This document shows positions 1-7,622 of a stretch of DNA of 64,000 nucleotides, in pieces (the first letter of the stretch is position 1; every line of letters starts with the position of its first letter). Origin of the DNA: Hoylesella timonensis S9-PR14 (lineage in GTDB: Bacteria; Bacteroidota; Bacteroidia; Bacteroidales; Bacteroidaceae); contig NZ_JRPQ01000072.1 of assembly GCF_000762405.1 (NCBI RefSeq), positions 1-64,000 on the forward strand, read 5' to 3'. The position numbers and the translations under genes are program-made. The notes beneath the pieces were generated by a model. The model was given only the letters and a program-made list of their open reading frames with translations. It was not told where the DNA came from and did no database searches.

Positions 1-70
1 CCTATTGATTTTTTCTATTTTGAAGATTTTAGATGGTCGTTTTTTGGTAAAATAACAGGACAAAAACAAG
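1..70 (+). repeat. Dispersed noncoding repeat, copy 1
   Basis: The first 70 bases match 55488-55557 in the same orientation with about 64 of 70 positions identical, including the shared blocks TATTTTGAAGATTTT and ATGGTCGTTTTTTGGTAAAA. Neither copy lies in a credible gene. The copy begins at the window edge, so the element may extend further left. Similarity decays after base 70. The nature of the element is unknown. Confidence 0.75.
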
Positions 71-212
71 AAACGTCTTTGTCAAAAATAAATTTGTTGT
101 TGAAAAAAGAAAAATGATAGTTTTTCTTCGTCAACCAACCTTCATGCATGAAAAATCTATGAGATTTCAGTAAAAAAGCCCTCTAAATGATACAACCTGT
201 CATTAAATTCAT

Positions 213-220
213 TATATTTG
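213..220 (+). promoter_or_regulatory. Bacteroidota -7 promoter box of hppA
   Basis: TATATTTG matches the TAnnTTTG -7 consensus of the Bacteroidota primary sigma factor. It lies 35 bases before the ATG at 256, so the reading frame upstream of 256 is probably untranslated. Confidence 0.65.
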
Positions 221-255
221 CAAACAATCTTAATAAAAACTTTAAACATAACACT

Positions 256-2457
256 ATGAACATTCCATTTATTTTTTGGCTTGTGCCAGTGGCCTCCGTG
301 GTTGCACTATCCATGGCATGGTACTTCTTTCAAAGCATGATGAAGTATGATGAAGGCACACCTCGTATGCGAGAAATTGCGCAACATGTGCGCAGAGGCG
401 CCATGGCGTACCTCAAACAACAGTACACTGTGGTGCTGTATGTATTTATCGCATTAGCTATCCTGTTTGCTTTTATGGCTTACGTGCTCAAAATTCAAAA
501 TCCATGGGTACCGGTTGCGTTCCTCACTGGAGGTTTATTTAGCGGACTCTGTGGTTTCTTTGGCATGAAAACCGCCACTTATGCATCGGGTAGAACCGCC
601 AACGCAGCTCGCAAGAGCTTAAATCAAGGTCTACAGATAGCCTTCCGGTCGGGTGCTGTCATGGGACTCGTTGTGGTTGGTTTAGGTCTGTTGGACATCG
701 CCATGTGGTTTATACTCCTCACCTATCTTTATCATGGCAGCAACATGGCACTGGTTACCGTCACTACAACAATGCTGACCTTCGGCATGGGTGCCTCTAC
801 ACAAGCACTGTTTGCACGTGTGGGAGGAGGTATCTACACCAAAGCAGCCGATGTAGGGGCTGACTTGGTGGGCAAGGTAGAACAAGATATTCCTGAAGAC
901 GACCCTCGAAATCCCGCTACTATTGCCGACAATGTGGGTGATAACGTGGGCGACGTTGCTGGTATGGGTGCTGACCTCTATGAAAGTTATTGTGGAAGTA
1001 TCTTGTCTACGGCTGCATTAGGTGCCACAGCCTTTGTGGCAAGCGGTGACATGCAACTCAAAGCCGTGGTAGCTCCTATGATTATTGCGGCAGTAGGTAT
1101 TTTCTTGAGCCTGATTGGTATTTTCTTGGTACGTACCAAAGAAGAAGCAACGATGAAAGACTTACTGAAGTCTTTGAGCCTTGGTACCAATGTTGCTGCG
1201 GTACTTATTGCCATTGCTACCTTCCTCATCTTGTACTTCTTGGGCATCACCAACTGGTTGGGCGTTAGCTTCTCAGTAGTAACAGGATTGGCAGCAGGTG
1301 TCATCATCGGTCAAGCCACCGAATATTACACCTCACATAGTTACAAGCCAACCAAAGATATTGCAGCTTCTTCGCAAACAGGTGCTGCAACCGTCATCAT
1401 CAAAGGCATTGGCACGGGAATGATTAGTACTTGCATTCCTGTAGTAACCATATCTGTAGCCATTATGTTGAGCTACCTCTGTGCCAACGGTTTTGATATG
1501 AGCATGAGTGCCGATTCGATTAGTCGTGGACTTTATGGCATTGGCATTGCTGCCGTGGGTATGCTTTCTACACTGGGTATCACCCTCGCTACCGATGCTT
1601 ACGGACCTATTGCCGATAACGCTGGCGGTAACGCTGAGATGAGTAACCTCGGCGAAGAAGTGAGAGAACGCACCGATGCACTGGATGCCTTGGGCAATAC
1701 CACCGCTGCTACTGGTAAGGGTTTTGCCATTGGTTCGGCTGCATTAACCGCCTTAGCACTTTTGGCATCCTATATAGAAGAGGTAAAAATAGCCATGGTT
1801 AGAATGGTAGAAGATGGTCATCAGTTTGTCAATGCGGCAGGAAACGTATTCAATCCTATGAATGCCACCATGTCTGACTTCATGGATTTCTTCCAAGTGA
1901 ACGTAATGAATCCACGCGTTTTGGTAGGTGCCTTTATCGGTGCCATGGCTGCTTACTTGTTCTGCGGACTCACAATGGGTGCTGTAGGTAGAGCAGCTGG
2001 CGCAATGGTGGATGAAGTAAGACGCCAATTCAGAGAAATCAAAGGCATATTGGAAGGCAAAGCCACACCCGATTATGGACGATGTGTAGAGATTAGTACC
2101 AAATCGGCACAACACGAGATGATTTTACCTTCACTCTTAGCCATTGCTATTCCTATTGTTGTGGGAATCATTTTAGGTGTTGCAGGCGTTCTTGGACTAC
2201 TCGTAGGTGGCTTGGCAGCAGGATTTACCCTCGCCATCTTTATGGCAAATGCCGGTGGTGCATGGGACAACGCCAAGAAGATGGTGGAAGAAGGCAACTT
2301 CGGTGGTAAAGGTTCGGCATGCCATAAGGCAACTGTGGTTGGCGATACCGTAGGTGATCCATTCAAAGACACCAGCGGACCAAGTCTGAACATCCTTATT
2401 AAGCTCATGTCCATGGTGAGCATTGTCATGGCAGGACTGACTGCTGCGCTCATCTAA
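256..2457 (+). CDS. hppA: Membrane-bound sodium/proton-translocating pyrophosphatase
   Basis: This is a 733-residue membrane-integral pyrophosphatase that couples hydrolysis of cytoplasmic PPi to Na+ and/or H+ export. The family is unmistakable: about 16 hydrophobic segments, the substrate loop DVGADLVGKVEQDIPEDD (residues about 198-215) followed by NPATIADNVGDNVGD, and a C-terminal GDTVGDPFKDTSGPSLNILIK. The loop GNTTAATGKG carries Ala484 and Gly487. Potassium-independent enzymes have Lys and Thr at the equivalent places, so this should be a K+-dependent form; Na+ versus H+ specificity cannot be settled by eye. The start at 256 is chosen because the frame upstream contains the promoter box and the N-terminus then begins at the first membrane helix. 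The gene is monocistronic, ending at a strong hairpin. Confidence 0.95.
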   Translation: MNIPFIFWLVPVASVVALSMAWYFFQSMMKYDEGTPRMREIAQHVRRGAMAYLKQQYTVVLYVFIALAILFAFMAYVLKIQNPWVPVAFLTGGLFSGLCGFFGMKTATYASGRTANAARKSLNQGLQIAFRSGAVMGLVVVGLGLLDIAMWFILLTYLYHGSNMALVTVTTTMLTFGMGASTQALFARVGGGIYTKAADVGADLVGKVEQDIPEDDPRNPATIADNVGDNVGDVAGMGADLYESYCGSILSTAALGATAFVASGDMQLKAVVAPMIIAAVGIFLSLIGIFLVRTKEEATMKDLLKSLSLGTNVAAVLIAIATFLILYFLGITNWLGVSFSVVTGLAAGVIIGQATEYYTSHSYKPTKDIAASSQTGAATVIIKGIGTGMISTCIPVVTISVAIMLSYLCANGFDMSMSADSISRGLYGIGIAAVGMLSTLGITLATDAYGPIADNAGGNAEMSNLGEEVRERTDALDALGNTTAATGKGFAIGSAALTALALLASYIEEVKIAMVRMVEDGHQFVNAAGNVFNPMNATMSDFMDFFQVNVMNPRVLVGAFIGAMAAYLFCGLTMGAVGRAAGAMVDEVRRQFREIKGILEGKATPDYGRCVEISTKSAQHEMILPSLLAIAIPIVVGIILGVAGVLGLLVGGLAAGFTLAIFMANAGGAWDNAKKMVEEGNFGGKGSACHKATVVGDTVGDPFKDTSGPSLNILIKLMSMVSIVMAGLTAALI

Positions 2458-2483
2458 TACGAACTTAGAACACTGATAGAGGC

Positions 2484-2552
2484 AATTACCTCAACCTCCA
2501 AATCTGCATACGCAATGAAAGAAAAATGCAGTTGGAGGTTGAGGTAATTTTC
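2484..2552 (+). terminator. Terminator of hppA
   Basis: An 18-base perfect inverted repeat (2484-2501 with 2532-2549) continues, after a two-base bulge, into a further 6-bp stem (2504-2509 with 2526-2531), and is followed by a short T run. It is a much longer stem than most terminators here. Confidence 0.8.
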
Positions 2553-2636
2553 ATTTCAACCAATAAGGGAGCTGCGCAAGTTCCAAAGAAAAAGCACTTT
2601 CTTCACTCTATTAGCTTATAAATCATAGTTTTTATG

Positions 2637-2644
2637 TAATTTTG
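2637..2644 (+). promoter_or_regulatory. -7 box of the His-rich gene
   Basis: TAATTTTG matches TAnnTTTG. Transcription would start near 2650, giving a leader of only about 5 bases to the ATG at 2656, or about 17 to the in-frame ATG at 2668. Confidence 0.55.
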
Positions 2645-2655
2645 TATCCAAAATA

Positions 2656-2904
2656 ATGACAACGACAATGACAGAACAGCAGCCCTCTCATCACCAACAT
2701 GCGACGGAACATCACCACAGCACAGAGCATCATCACCACAGCGCAGAACATCACCACCATCATAGGAAACATCCTCAGTTCCAAAATAACCATGCGATGC
2801 GGAAGAAACGTAGGAAGATGGCAAGCAACGTATTGTTCTTTTCGCTCTGTATCGTTGCTGCACTCATCATGATGGCGGTCATTTGGATGTACACCGCTGA
2901 GTAG
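2656..2904 (+). CDS. Small His-rich single-pass membrane protein
   Basis: I do not recognise this 82-residue protein. Residues 11-46 hold 17 histidines, mostly in imperfect repeats of the form T/A-E-H-H-H-H-S encoded by units of 18, 21 and 21 bases at 2704-2763. A basic stretch RKKRRK follows, then one hydrophobic helix (about residues 57-79) and a very short tail. The basic residues before the helix suggest the His-rich end stays in the cytoplasm. Such tracts often bind Ni, Zn, Cu or Co, so a role in metal storage or delivery is a guess. It has its own promoter and terminator. A second in-frame ATG at residue 5 is an alternative start. The overlapping minus-strand frame is rejected as an antisense shadow. 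Confidence 0.75.
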   Translation: MTTTMTEQQPSHHQHATEHHHSTEHHHHSAEHHHHHRKHPQFQNNHAMRKKRRKMASNVLFFSLCIVAALIMMAVIWMYTAE

Positions 2905-2923
2905 CAGAGCTGATAGAATAGAT

Positions 2924-2960
2924 AAAAGGCGTTTCGAGTACGATACTCGAAACGCCTTTT
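2924..2960. terminator. Bidirectional terminator
   Basis: A 17-bp perfect inverted repeat (2924-2940 with 2944-2960) has a 3-base loop, an A tract on its left and a T tract on its right. It lies between the convergent His-rich gene and POT transporter gene and can serve both strands. A second, smaller hairpin (2972-2978 with 2983-2989) sits between it and the transporter stop codon. Confidence 0.85.
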
Positions 2961-3002
2961 ATGATGAGGGATGTCCCAAAAGTGGGACACCCGTCGTAGG
3001 AT

Positions 3003-4529
3003 TTAGCAAACTTTCTCTAATCGCTTCATTACAGAGAACATGAACAAAGCAGAGAGTAAGCAGACTCCAATGAATACAGACCATACAGCCCATACAGGTA
3101 AATCACCCCAAAGGTATCCACCTACGCTCACCAACAAGTTACCAATGGCGGTAGCAGCAAACCATCCACCCATCATAGCTCCCTTGAGTTTAGGAGGTGC
3201 AACCTTGCTCACAAAGCTGATTCCCATAGGACTTAACAGCAATTCACCAAACGTCAGCACGAGATAAGTACTAATCAACCAGTTGGCGGATGCGTAACTG
3301 GCGGTTCCAGCCTCGGCAGCCAACGCCTGTTCATTAGGAGTAAGCAAGCCTTGTGAACCAACAATCATGATGGTATAGGCAAATGCAGCAATCACCATAC
3401 CATAGGCTATCTTGCGTGGAGCCGAAGGTTCTTTGCCCTTGGCAGCCAACGAACCGAAGATCGCCATACTGACTGGTGTCAACGCTACCACATAGAATGG
3501 GTTGAACTGTTGGAAGATAGGTGCACTCACATCAATCGCTCCTTCTACTTGAGTGTACTTATAAATCAACACAACGATTGCTGCCACGATGACAGCTAAA
3601 GAAATTCCCTTAGCTTTCTGTGTTTTTGACTGGAATAATGAGATTCCTGCATAGACAATAAAGATAATCATCACAAGGTTCACTACATCGAAAGCCATGC
3701 TCTGAACACCAGAAGAAGTCTTTTGAGTAAACTCGTTAGCAAAATAAGTCAGGGTGAGTCCGTTCTGGTGGAATGACATCCAGAAGAAAATAACCACTGC
3801 AAAAACCAACAAAAGTGCCACTACTCTATCCTTTACATCCTTCTTGCTCAACTCTTCGGTCTCGATGGCTTGACCATCGTCTGTCTTGGCTGCCGTGCCA
3901 TTTCCTTCCACATGACGGAACGAAGAACGGAAACCGTAATAAATAGCCATAGAAATAATCAGGGATACACATGCTACGGCAAAGGAGAAATGGTAAGCAT
4001 CGTTTTCGGCATAACCAACAGATTCAGCCCACTCCTTAATGCGTACGGCTGCCGTTGGTGCAAACAAAGCACCAATGTTGATAGCCATATAGAAGATGGA
4101 GAAAGCTGAATCGCGCTTGTCGGCATACTTCGGATCATCGTAAAGGTTACCTACCATTACTTGCAAGTTGCCCTTGAACAAGCCTGTACCAAAGCTGATG
4201 AACAGCAAAGCCAGCAACATTACCAAGAGCGCAAACGTCTCACCGCCCAATGGGATGGATAAGAACAGGTAGCCCAAGAACATCACCACGATACCAATGG
4301 TGACCATCTTGCCAAAACCAAACTTGTCGGCAAGCACACCACCCACTAATGGGAGGAAGTAAACCAGTCCAAGGAACACACTGTAAATCATACCAGCCGT
4401 ACCAGGATCTAATCCAAAGTTGGCTCTTAAAAACAATACAAACACGGCAATCATGGTGTAATAACCGAATCTCTCGCCAGTGTTGGCCAATGCCAAAGCA
4501 AAAAGGCCTTTAGGTTGATTTTCAAACAT
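3003..4529 (-). CDS. POT/PTR2 family peptide transporter
   Basis: A 508-residue inner-membrane transporter of the proton-dependent oligopeptide (PTR2/POT) family, expected to import di- and tripeptides with protons. The family motif is at the N-terminus, GERFGYYTMIAVFVLFL. Twelve or more hydrophobic segments follow, with a charged cytoplasmic region at about residues 208-235, and then FGELLLSPMGISFVSKVAP, matching the second POT signature. The canonical ExxER proton-coupling motif reads Asn16-Thr-Gly-Glu19-Arg20, so the first glutamate is absent. The start codon is 10 bases after the stop of the upstream barrel gene and no promoter lies between, so it is very probably the last gene of a three-gene operon. 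Substrate is not predictable from sequence. Confidence 0.93.
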   Translation of the reverse strand: MFENQPKGLFALALANTGERFGYYTMIAVFVLFLRANFGLDPGTAGMIYSVFLGLVYFLPLVGGVLADKFGFGKMVTIGIVVMFLGYLFLSIPLGGETFALLVMLLALLFISFGTGLFKGNLQVMVGNLYDDPKYADKRDSAFSIFYMAINIGALFAPTAAVRIKEWAESVGYAENDAYHFSFAVACVSLIISMAIYYGFRSSFRHVEGNGTAAKTDDGQAIETEELSKKDVKDRVVALLLVFAVVIFFWMSFHQNGLTLTYFANEFTQKTSSGVQSMAFDVVNLVMIIFIVYAGISLFQSKTQKAKGISLAVIVAAIVVLIYKYTQVEGAIDVSAPIFQQFNPFYVVALTPVSMAIFGSLAAKGKEPSAPRKIAYGMVIAAFAYTIMIVGSQGLLTPNEQALAAEAGTASYASANWLISTYLVLTFGELLLSPMGISFVSKVAPPKLKGAMMGGWFAATAIGNLLVSVGGYLWGDLPVWAVWSVFIGVCLLSALFMFSVMKRLEKVC

Positions 4530-4539
4530 AGTTTATTAA

Positions 4540-5280
4540 TTATTTAGTTGTTGTAGTAATATCAAACAAATAGGACAGTCTTAACTGAATATTCGATAGA
4601 TTTGATCTGGCAAAATAATCGCGCTTCGTGTCCCCATATAGGTTCCCTAATCCATAGTAATACCGAGCGTCTAAGAGCAGATGCCCCACCTTGGGCAACG
4701 AATATTCCACTCCGATACCTGCCACAATGCCATAATCAAACCTGTGTTCCACGGGCATCTTGTATTGAGTAGTCTCAGCATTGGCTCTGTCTTGCACGTT
4801 CGCCTGATTGAGTTCAAAGTTCATTTGCGTGCTTTCATTTAGCATGTAGCCAAATTGCGGTCCTGCTTGGAAGAAGAACTGAAAGCCTCGTTGTTCCTTT
4901 CCCCAAGCCAAATGTGCAAAGACGGGTACTTGTATATAGTTAATGGTGCGGCTGTATTCCTCCGCCAAACCAGTGTTCTTGTTAAGCACTGGCTCGTTTT
5001 GCAGATTCACAATGTCTTCTTTCCAACCAGCTTGCACATAATTAATTTCCGCATGGATAGAACAAAGGGTTTGAAAATATTTCTCAGAGATGTACCGAAA
5101 AGACACGCCTCCCGTCATCCCTCCATGAAACGTTTGTGTCACTTTGGGCACAAACCCGACATTGCTCAGCACATAACCTCCATTCACACCTACGGCAAAC
5201 TCGTTGCGATGACTCCCTACCTGCGCCGTAAGGAGCAGCGGGTAAAACAGCAAAAAGAGAAAAAAAAGTGGATGTTTCAT
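4540..5280 (-). CDS. PorT-fold outer-membrane beta-barrel protein
   Basis: A 246-residue exported protein. The signal peptide (MKHPLFFLFLLFYPLLLTAQ) is followed by alternating-hydrophobicity strands with many Gly and aromatic residues, as in the small PorT-like barrels (OMP_b-brl_2 type): FAVGVNGGYVLSNVGF near the mature N-terminus, HGGMTGGVSFRYISEKYF, FFFQAGPQFGYMLNE, GIVAGIGVEYSLPKVGHLLLDARYYYGLGNL and IQLRLSYLF at the C-terminus. This fold is shared by many proteins of unknown role, so the call does not imply the type IX secretion component PorT itself. It lies 35 bases after the LysM-domain gene and 10 bases before the POT gene, suggesting joint expression. Confidence 0.8.
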   Translation of the reverse strand: MKHPLFFLFLLFYPLLLTAQVGSHRNEFAVGVNGGYVLSNVGFVPKVTQTFHGGMTGGVSFRYISEKYFQTLCSIHAEINYVQAGWKEDIVNLQNEPVLNKNTGLAEEYSRTINYIQVPVFAHLAWGKEQRGFQFFFQAGPQFGYMLNESTQMNFELNQANVQDRANAETTQYKMPVEHRFDYGIVAGIGVEYSLPKVGHLLLDARYYYGLGNLYGDTKRDYFARSNLSNIQLRLSYLFDITTTTK

Positions 5281-5315
5281 TTTTTACGCTAACACATAGT
5301 TTGTAGTAGAAAGGC

Positions 5316-6704
5316 TTAATACGAGATGCTCTCTATCCCTCCGTTACTCTTAAAGTGAATCAACATGAACGTGGAGTTCTGCCATCCAGCCTTTTTTATG
5401 CGTCGAAAGTCCAAAGGAGTCTGTAAGGCGGTATAGGAGTTTTGTTTTTTCAGTCCTGAAAAGGATTTCCCATATTGGTGCAATCCACGACAAAAGAATT
5501 GTGCATGGTCGTAACCTGTCAAGGCAAATCGTGGAATAGCGTATTGCATTTCTTCTTTGAACCACAGACGATACTTTTGCTCAAACTGCTTGGTTTGTGG
5601 AGAGAGCGCATTATAATACGCCACGGTGGGTATATAGGTGGGGTATTTACAGAAGTATTCGAAATATACTTTGGTGTACATCAACCACTCTGTATAGCCA
5701 AACAACGACACCGACAGTGTAGGATTGGCTGCCTTCAGTCCGTCTATCTTTGCCAACGCCACGTTTAACTCGGGCGATTTACCTGTGTTCAGTACCACCA
5801 CATTGGGCTTTGACAAGGTAAACGATTTGGCGAACTGTTCCTCGCTGGATTTCAAGTTCGTAATGTTATAAGCGATTTTCTTATCCTCTAATTGTTTCCG
5901 TAACGTGAAAGTAAAGATACCTTTCTGACTATCTCGGTCGTTGCAATCAATGAACACAGGATGATAGTTAGGGAAACGGTTGAGGAAAGCATGAATGGCA
6001 TCTTCATTCAATTGGTCGGCAGACTGATAAACTTGGTAGACCTGTGGATTGGTTGCCACTTCCCCACTCTCAATAGAAAAAGGAATCACGAGCTTGATGC
6101 CGAAGCGTTTGCAGAAGTCACCCAAGTGGGCAACCTGTTTGGTGTACAAGGGACCAAAAATAATGTCGCACCGTTGCGCATTCACATCTAAGAGTGTTTG
6201 TCGAATGTCGGCATCAATGGGTACGTTCCAGGCATAAACATCGGTGGAGATGCCTTGACGCTTCAAGTCGTCACACGCCAACAGTAAACCGCGATAATAT
6301 TCTACCATTCTGCGACCATCACCGTCTACGTTGTGCAAAGGCAGCATCACTCCTATGCGAATGGCACGCTTGGTAATGTCTAACTCTTTTCCCTTGACCA
6401 GTTGTGTGGTGACAGGTTGGTTCTTGTCTGTCTTGGGTACAACGGGGACTACATTGGGTTTCTTCCCCTTCTCGAACGGAATAAATACGGTGTCACCTTT
6501 CTTTAACTCGTATCCCTCCACTTTCATCTCTGGGTTAGCATCCATTAAATCGGGGACGGAAATGCCATATTTTCTAGCAATCCCAAAGACAGTATCTTTC
6601 TTTTTTGCCTCATAGATGTCTCGCCACTGATTTACTTGCGCTGTGGCGTCAAGACAAAACAAGAGTGTTAATAATAAGACTATATAGTTAAAGATTGGTT
6701 TCAT
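5316..6704 (-). CDS. LysM domain protein with periplasmic-binding (type I) fold
   Basis: A 462-residue exported protein. A type I signal peptide (MKPIFNYIVLLLTLLFCLDATAQ) is followed by a LysM domain (about residues 30-78: YEAKKKDTVFGIARKYGISVPDLMDANPE and LKKGDTVFIP), then a region resembling the periplasmic-binding type I fold of branched-chain amino acid receptors (IRIGVMLPLHNVDGDGRRMVEYYRG, CDIIFGPLYTKQVAHLGDFC, VVLNTGKSPELNVALAKIDG). LysM implies peptidoglycan attachment; the second domain implies ligand binding, but no ABC transporter genes are adjacent. The start at 6704 is preferred over a TTG at 6737 because a promoter box overlaps that TTG. It heads a probable operon with the barrel and POT genes. 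Confidence 0.82.
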   Translation of the reverse strand: MKPIFNYIVLLLTLLFCLDATAQVNQWRDIYEAKKKDTVFGIARKYGISVPDLMDANPEMKVEGYELKKGDTVFIPFEKGKKPNVVPVVPKTDKNQPVTTQLVKGKELDITKRAIRIGVMLPLHNVDGDGRRMVEYYRGLLLACDDLKRQGISTDVYAWNVPIDADIRQTLLDVNAQRCDIIFGPLYTKQVAHLGDFCKRFGIKLVIPFSIESGEVATNPQVYQVYQSADQLNEDAIHAFLNRFPNYHPVFIDCNDRDSQKGIFTFTLRKQLEDKKIAYNITNLKSSEEQFAKSFTLSKPNVVVLNTGKSPELNVALAKIDGLKAANPTLSVSLFGYTEWLMYTKVYFEYFCKYPTYIPTVAYYNALSPQTKQFEQKYRLWFKEEMQYAIPRFALTGYDHAQFFCRGLHQYGKSFSGLKKQNSYTALQTPLDFRRIKKAGWQNSTFMLIHFKSNGGIESISY

Positions 6705-6734
6705 GTCACAAATTGTCTTTTTCTGTTTCATTTG

Positions 6735-6742
6735 CAAATTTA
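6735..6742 (-). promoter_or_regulatory. -7 box of the LysM-barrel-POT operon
   Basis: On the minus strand this reads TAAATTTG, matching TAnnTTTG, about 30 bases before the ATG at 6704. It fixes the start of the LysM gene and lies back-to-back with the plus-strand box at 6787. Confidence 0.6.
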
Positions 6743-6786
6743 CAAAAAAATCTCTAATCGCTCCTCTTTAATCATGAATCTTTTAG

Positions 6787-6794
6787 TATCTTTG
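6787..6794 (+). promoter_or_regulatory. -7 box of the gliding-type CTD gene and uvrA
   Basis: TATCTTTG followed by CAAAGATAG, on the plus strand, divergent from the box at 6735-6742. The leader to the chosen ATG at 6876 is about 75 bases. uvrA probably shares this promoter. Confidence 0.6.
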
Positions 6795-6875
6795 CAAAGA
6801 TAGAAAGCTCCAAGCTTTCAATTTTCGTATAGTAAGGTGCAGTATAGCACCACATTGGACAAACAAAACAACGGA

Positions 6876-7571
6876 ATGAAAATAAAATTCATTATTTCTA
6901 CACTAACGCTTTTATTCCCACTCCTCCTTTCTGCTCAAGAGCAACCCACCATTAACCCGCATGCTGTTTATTTTTCAGAGAAGGGTGAGCCCAGTGAGCC
7001 AACAACTTCTATCAGCGGTTCAGCTCCATTACGGGTGCTGCTGACAGCAAACGAGAACCATACAACAGGCTGGACAGCTTACTACGAGTGGAGAATTACC
7101 TTGGAAGGAGAAAAAGCTCCTTACCTTGTTCGTTATGAGAAAGATACAGAGGTGCGCTTTACCAAAGCTGGTGCGCATCGCATCGTACTGTATGCCATCT
7201 TCACCCAAGGTCAGGACTCGGTGAAATATACCCAAGAGTATTGGGCAGATGCACAGCCTATCACTGTCTCTATCTCGGAAAGCAAGCTGGAGATGCCCAA
7301 CGCCTTTTCGCCCAATGGCGATGGCATCAACGATGTTTACAAAGCCAAAGAGGGCTGGCAAAGCATCATAGAATTTAAGGGTTACATCTTTAATAGGTGG
7401 GGACAGAAGCTCTTTGAATGGCACAATCCTGCCGAGGGGTGGGACGGAAAGTACCAAGGAAAAGACGTGAAGCAAGGCGTTTACTTTTGCTTGGTCAAGG
7501 CAAAAGGTGCCGACGGGCATGTATTCAACATCAAGACGGATGTCAACCTGCTGCGCACCTACCAACCATGA
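6876..7571 (+). CDS. Secreted protein with gliding-motility (CHU_C, T9SS type B) C-terminal domain
   Basis: A 231-residue exported protein. A signal peptide (MKIKFIISTLTLLFPLLLSAQ) precedes an Ig/PKD-like segment (about residues 30-125) and a C-terminal domain of the gliding-motility-associated type: LEMPNAFSPNGDGINDVYK, then FKGYIFNRWGQKLFEW, GWDGKYQGKDVKQGVYFCLVKAKG. In Bacteroidota this domain is a type B secretion signal for the type IX system, so surface location is expected. No separate passenger remains beyond the short N-terminal part. The start at 6876 gives a clean signal peptide; a GTG at 6837 would add 13 unlikely residues. It lies 51 bases before uvrA, with no promoter between. 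Confidence 0.82.
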   Translation: MKIKFIISTLTLLFPLLLSAQEQPTINPHAVYFSEKGEPSEPTTSISGSAPLRVLLTANENHTTGWTAYYEWRITLEGEKAPYLVRYEKDTEVRFTKAGAHRIVLYAIFTQGQDSVKYTQEYWADAQPITVSISESKLEMPNAFSPNGDGINDVYKAKEGWQSIIEFKGYIFNRWGQKLFEWHNPAEGWDGKYQGKDVKQGVYFCLVKAKGADGHVFNIKTDVNLLRTYQP

Positions 7572-7622
7572 AATTAGAAAGAAAGAAGAACCATCAACCT
7601 CTCAATAGAAAGCAAACTACTC

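Noticed and set aside
2603-2863. 86-codon minus-strand frame opposite the His-rich gene
   Set aside because: Its content mirrors the CAT/CAC repeats of the plus-strand gene and it lacks its own promoter or terminator.
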